Assembly: GCA_963931615.1 (NCBI GenBank)
Contig: OZ007032.1
Location: 1,984,001-2,048,000, forward strand
Reading direction: 5' to 3'
Length of the DNA stretch: 64,000 bases
From: Coprenecus sp902388455
GTDB lineage: Bacteria; Bacteroidota; Bacteroidia; Bacteroidales; UBA932
Shown: positions 61,383 through 64,000 of the stretch, piece after piece
Layout: every line of letters starts with the position of its first letter
How positions within the stretch are numbered: the first letter of the stretch is position 1
The notes under the pieces: model-generated
What the model was told of the DNA's origin: nothing
What the model saw: only the letters and a program-made list of their open reading frames with translations
The model's database searches: none
Made by a program: the position numbers and the translations under genes

Positions 61383-63839
61383 ATGAAACGCAACTTTCTG
61401 ATAATCACAGCACTCTTCTGCATGACCGCGACCGCCGCGTGGTCACAGCAGACCCCGGTGACCGAGGCCAACTACGAGCTGGCCGAACGGTTCTCGACCA
61501 ATAAGGTCAACAGCATGGTTTTCTCACAGAACATACGTCCGTCATGGTTCCCCAACTCGGACAAGTTCTGGTATCAGTGGAAAAGCCACGAGGGTGTCAA
61601 CTACTGGATTGTGGACCCCGCGGCCAAGACCAAGACAGCCGTATTCGACATGGACAAGCTTGCCATGGAGCTGACCTCCATCATCAAGGATCCCTTCGAT
61701 GCCCAGCACATTCCTTTCAGGAACTTCAGGCTCAAGGACGACAAGACCTTCACTTTTGAGATTCCTTCTACCGTGGAACAGCCCATAAAGGACGACAAGG
61801 ACACCTCCGCCGCAGCCAAAAAGAATCCCAAGATGGAGAAAAAGACCTTCCGCTTCGAATATGACATCGCCACCAGGAAGCTGACCGACGTATCCGACCA
61901 GGAAGAGAAGAAGGATTTCCCCCGCTGGGCCAACATCGCACCCGACAGCAGCTACGTCATCTATGCCAAGGGCTACAACCTCTACTACATGGACATGGAG
62001 AACCTCCGCAAGGCCATGGAGGATGATAAGGATTCCACTATCGTAGAGTATGCCCTCACCACTGACGGAACCAAGGACGTGCCCTACGGCGGAAACAGCT
62101 ACTCCGGTATCGACGACAGGGACACCAGCAAGAGATACTCCGCATGGGGACAGTGGTCTCCCGACTCCAGGCACTTCATCATGGAAAAATATGACATGAG
62201 CAACATCGGTGAGCTCTGGGTGATCAACTCCACCGCCGAGCCCCGTCCCAAGCTCGAGACCTACAAGTACCAGATGCCCGGAGAGCCCGGTCCCAAGAGC
62301 TACCTCATGCTCTTCGACATGCAGGACAAATCTTCCAAAGTACTCGACGTCTGGGCTTTCAAGGACCAGACCGTAAGCATCCACAGCAAGCCCTACACCA
62401 CCAAGGACAGGTACAAGGACTATGTGGCTCCCGAATGGCTCGGTGACGCCTCGTCCTTCTACTTCACCCGCACCAGCCGCGACGAGCACCGTGTGGACAT
62501 CTGCCGCTACTGGCTCGACACCGACTCCGTCCAGGTACTGATAGAGGAGCGTCTGAACACCTACATCGACGTATGCGACTTCGAGCTTCTGAAGGACGGC
62601 CGGATCGTAATGCGCTCGGAGCGCAACGGCTGGGCCCAGCTCTACCTGCATGACAGCGACGGAGAGCTGATCCGTCCTCTTACAGAAGGCGCATACCACG
62701 TTTCCGCCATCATGGGCGTGGACGAAAAGGGCGGCACAGTATTCTTCACCGCCAACGGCTATGACAAGAACGAGAACCCCTACTACAACCACCTCTTCCG
62801 CGTCGGCCTCGACGGTTCCGGAGTGAAGATGCTCAACCCCGGCGACTTCTACAACAACAGCTGGATGCCCGATGACCTGAAATACTTCGTCAACAACGCC
62901 TCCAGAGTAGACTCCGCTCCCGCCAACGCTCTCTACAGCGCCAACGGAACCAAGATCATGGACCTCGAGACCTGCGACCTGAGCCTCCTCTTCCAGGCCG
63001 GATACCAGTATCCCGAGATATTCAAGGCCAAGGCCGCTGACGGCGTCACAGACCTCTGGGGCGTCATCTACAAACCCTTCGACTTCGACTCCACCAAGCT
63101 CTACCCCATCATCGAGTACGTATATCCCGGTCCTCAGGTAGAGTCCACCAACTACACATGGAGCGCAGGCATGACCCGTACCGACCGCCTGGCACAGCTC
63201 GGATTCATCGTCGTTACAGTAGGTCATAGAGGAGGCCACCCCGACCGCTCTAAATGGTATCACAACTTCGGATACGGCAATATGCGCTACTACCCCCTCG
63301 CTGACCACAAATACGTAATTCAGAACCTTGCCGCCGAGCGCAAGTACATGGACATCAACAAAGTCGGCATCCACGGTCACTCCGGCGGAGGATTCATGTC
63401 CACAGCGGCCATCCTCACCTACCCTGACTTCTACAAGGCCGCCGTTTCATGTGCCGGCAACCACGACAACAACATCTACAACCGCTGGTGGAGCGAGACA
63501 CATCACGGAGTGAAGGAAAAAGTATCCGCCGACGGCGACACCACGTTCAACTACAGCATCGAGGCCAACCACCAGTTCGCCAAGAATCTCAAGGGACACC
63601 TCATGCTCGTGCACGGTGACATGGACAACAACGTCCATCCCGCCAACACTATCCGCGTAGCCGACGCCCTCATCCGCGCAAACAAGCGCTTCGAGATGCT
63701 TTACCTGCCCGGTCAGCGCCACGGCTTCGGCGACATGAACGAATACTTCTTCTGGAGGATGGCCGACTTCTTCAGCCGCTGGCTCATAGGCGACTGCGAG
63801 GAGGACGTGGACATCAGTCAGCTCAACAACGACCTATAA
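61383..63839 (+). CDS. S9 family (DPP IV-like) prolyl peptidase
   Basis: Secreted or periplasmic dipeptidyl-peptidase-type enzyme (818 aa) with signal peptide MKRNFLIITALFCMTATAAWSQ. The N-terminal beta-propeller (~50-570) contains repeated WSPDSRHF-type blades and polar insertions (KKNPKMEKKTF). The C-terminal alpha/beta hydrolase has VGIHGHSGGGFMSTAA (catalytic Ser ~666), LVHGDMDNNVHPANT (Asp ~744) and GQRHGFGDMNEYF (His ~779). Such S9B-type enzymes serve peptide uptake in Bacteroidales. It is followed 11 bp later by a PfkB kinase gene. Confidence 0.92.
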   Translation: MKRNFLIITALFCMTATAAWSQQTPVTEANYELAERFSTNKVNSMVFSQNIRPSWFPNSDKFWYQWKSHEGVNYWIVDPAAKTKTAVFDMDKLAMELTSIIKDPFDAQHIPFRNFRLKDDKTFTFEIPSTVEQPIKDDKDTSAAAKKNPKMEKKTFRFEYDIATRKLTDVSDQEEKKDFPRWANIAPDSSYVIYAKGYNLYYMDMENLRKAMEDDKDSTIVEYALTTDGTKDVPYGGNSYSGIDDRDTSKRYSAWGQWSPDSRHFIMEKYDMSNIGELWVINSTAEPRPKLETYKYQMPGEPGPKSYLMLFDMQDKSSKVLDVWAFKDQTVSIHSKPYTTKDRYKDYVAPEWLGDASSFYFTRTSRDEHRVDICRYWLDTDSVQVLIEERLNTYIDVCDFELLKDGRIVMRSERNGWAQLYLHDSDGELIRPLTEGAYHVSAIMGVDEKGGTVFFTANGYDKNENPYYNHLFRVGLDGSGVKMLNPGDFYNNSWMPDDLKYFVNNASRVDSAPANALYSANGTKIMDLETCDLSLLFQAGYQYPEIFKAKAADGVTDLWGVIYKPFDFDSTKLYPIIEYVYPGPQVESTNYTWSAGMTRTDRLAQLGFIVVTVGHRGGHPDRSKWYHNFGYGNMRYYPLADHKYVIQNLAAERKYMDINKVGIHGHSGGGFMSTAAILTYPDFYKAAVSCAGNHDNNIYNRWWSETHHGVKEKVSADGDTTFNYSIEANHQFAKNLKGHLMLVHGDMDNNVHPANTIRVADALIRANKRFEMLYLPGQRHGFGDMNEYFFWRMADFFSRWLIGDCEEDVDISQLNNDL

Positions 63840-63850
63840 TCCGTCAAGGA

Positions 63851-64000
63851 ATGAAATCCATCCTCGGAATAGGCAACGCCCTTACAGACATACTCGCAGT
63901 GCTCCCCGATGACAGTCTGCTCCGGCAGTTCCACCTGCCGGTGGGGAGCATGCAGCATGTCGACAAGGAGACAGGCAATAAAATCTGGCAGGTACTCAAG
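63851..64000 (+). CDS. PfkB-family carbohydrate/adenosine kinase (5' part only)
   Basis: Begins ATG at 63851 after AAGGA: MKSILGIGNALTDILAVLPD, then LPVGSMQHVDKET. The GxGNALxD start with the following sequence is typical of PfkB/adenosine-kinase-like proteins of Bacteroidales. The gene runs off the window. Confidence 0.75.
   Translation, partial: MKSILGIGNALTDILAVLPDDSLLRQFHLPVGSMQHVDKETGNKIWQVLK

Noticed and set aside
61542..63380. A 612-aa minus-strand open frame opposite the S9 peptidase
   Set aside because: Val/Gly-rich mirror of the real gene with no recognisable motif.
1..64000. CRISPR array or cas genes
   Set aside because: No regularly spaced identical repeats with unique spacers and no cas-like proteins; VapD is Cas2-like in fold only.

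Overview
The window is a piece of a Bacteroidales (phylum Bacteroidota) chromosome with a tRNA-anchored genomic island inserted in it. The assignment rests on a type IX secretion C-terminal tail on a subtilisin, BACON and BspA-like surface domains, promoters of the Bacteroidota -33 TTTG / -7 TAnnTTTG type, a MobV/NBU-like mobilization module, and IS1182-like and IS1380-like transposases. Family-level identity cannot be fixed from the sequence. The chromosomal flanks are visibly GC-rich; most of the island is visibly more AT-rich.

Left chromosome (1-11508): a 3'-truncated GH84 beta-N-acetylglucosaminidase and a large GH31 enzyme with discoidin and dockerin parts (both minus; a host-glycan degradation pair), a divergent glutamine synthetase (plus), a secreted subtilisin with a T9SS sorting tail, and a secreted protein of unknown function.

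Island (about 11509-52545, about 41 kb): bounded by a 67-bp direct repeat of the 3' part of a CAT-anticodon tRNA gene. The intact tRNA (52481-52554) sits beside a tyrosine integrase (51113-52345), and both ends carry paired TGCTTACAC repeats that look like integrase arm sites. The island appears composite. (i) A core next to the integrase holds four minus-strand genes of unknown function, including a degenerate SF2 helicase-like protein and two paralogous small proteins (46681-51012). (ii) A mobilizable-element backbone (18193-26797) has two tandem tyrosine recombinases, a DUF6043-like protein, an excisionase-like HTH protein, a DUF3987 ATPase, a zinc-finger/Toprim primase-like protein, a candidate oriT and a MobV relaxase. 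(iii) A BACON/leucine-rich-repeat surface lipoprotein and a membrane protein lie at 13577-17910. (iv) A defence block occupies 28544-42222. (v) Small genes include a VapD RNase with a probable partner (42779-44795). Two related but non-identical IS1182-like elements and one IS1380-like element have inserted.

The defence block is the most interesting part. Read on the minus strand it holds an XRE regulator, a Gabija-like pair (OLD/Toprim nuclease GajA and UvrD helicase GajB), an AbiEi/AbiEii toxin-antitoxin pair with its own promoter, a PLD-SNF2 helicase, and an Eco57I-type DNA methyltransferase. Beyond the methyltransferase lie two silent alternative C-terminal specificity cassettes, one on each strand, and then an Mpi-like serine invertase. 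Inverted repeats at the same in-frame FREG(F/L)CW codons in the expressed gene and in both cassettes indicate a shufflon-like switch that would exchange the last ~120 residues of the methyltransferase and so change its DNA specificity.

Right chromosome (52546-64000): tRNA-Gln, then a minus-strand run tsaC, EEP phosphatase, rhomboid protease, mutL, small membrane protein, acyltransferase and rsmE; then folP (plus), ispF (minus), a phosphoesterase, an S9 prolyl peptidase and the start of a PfkB kinase (plus).
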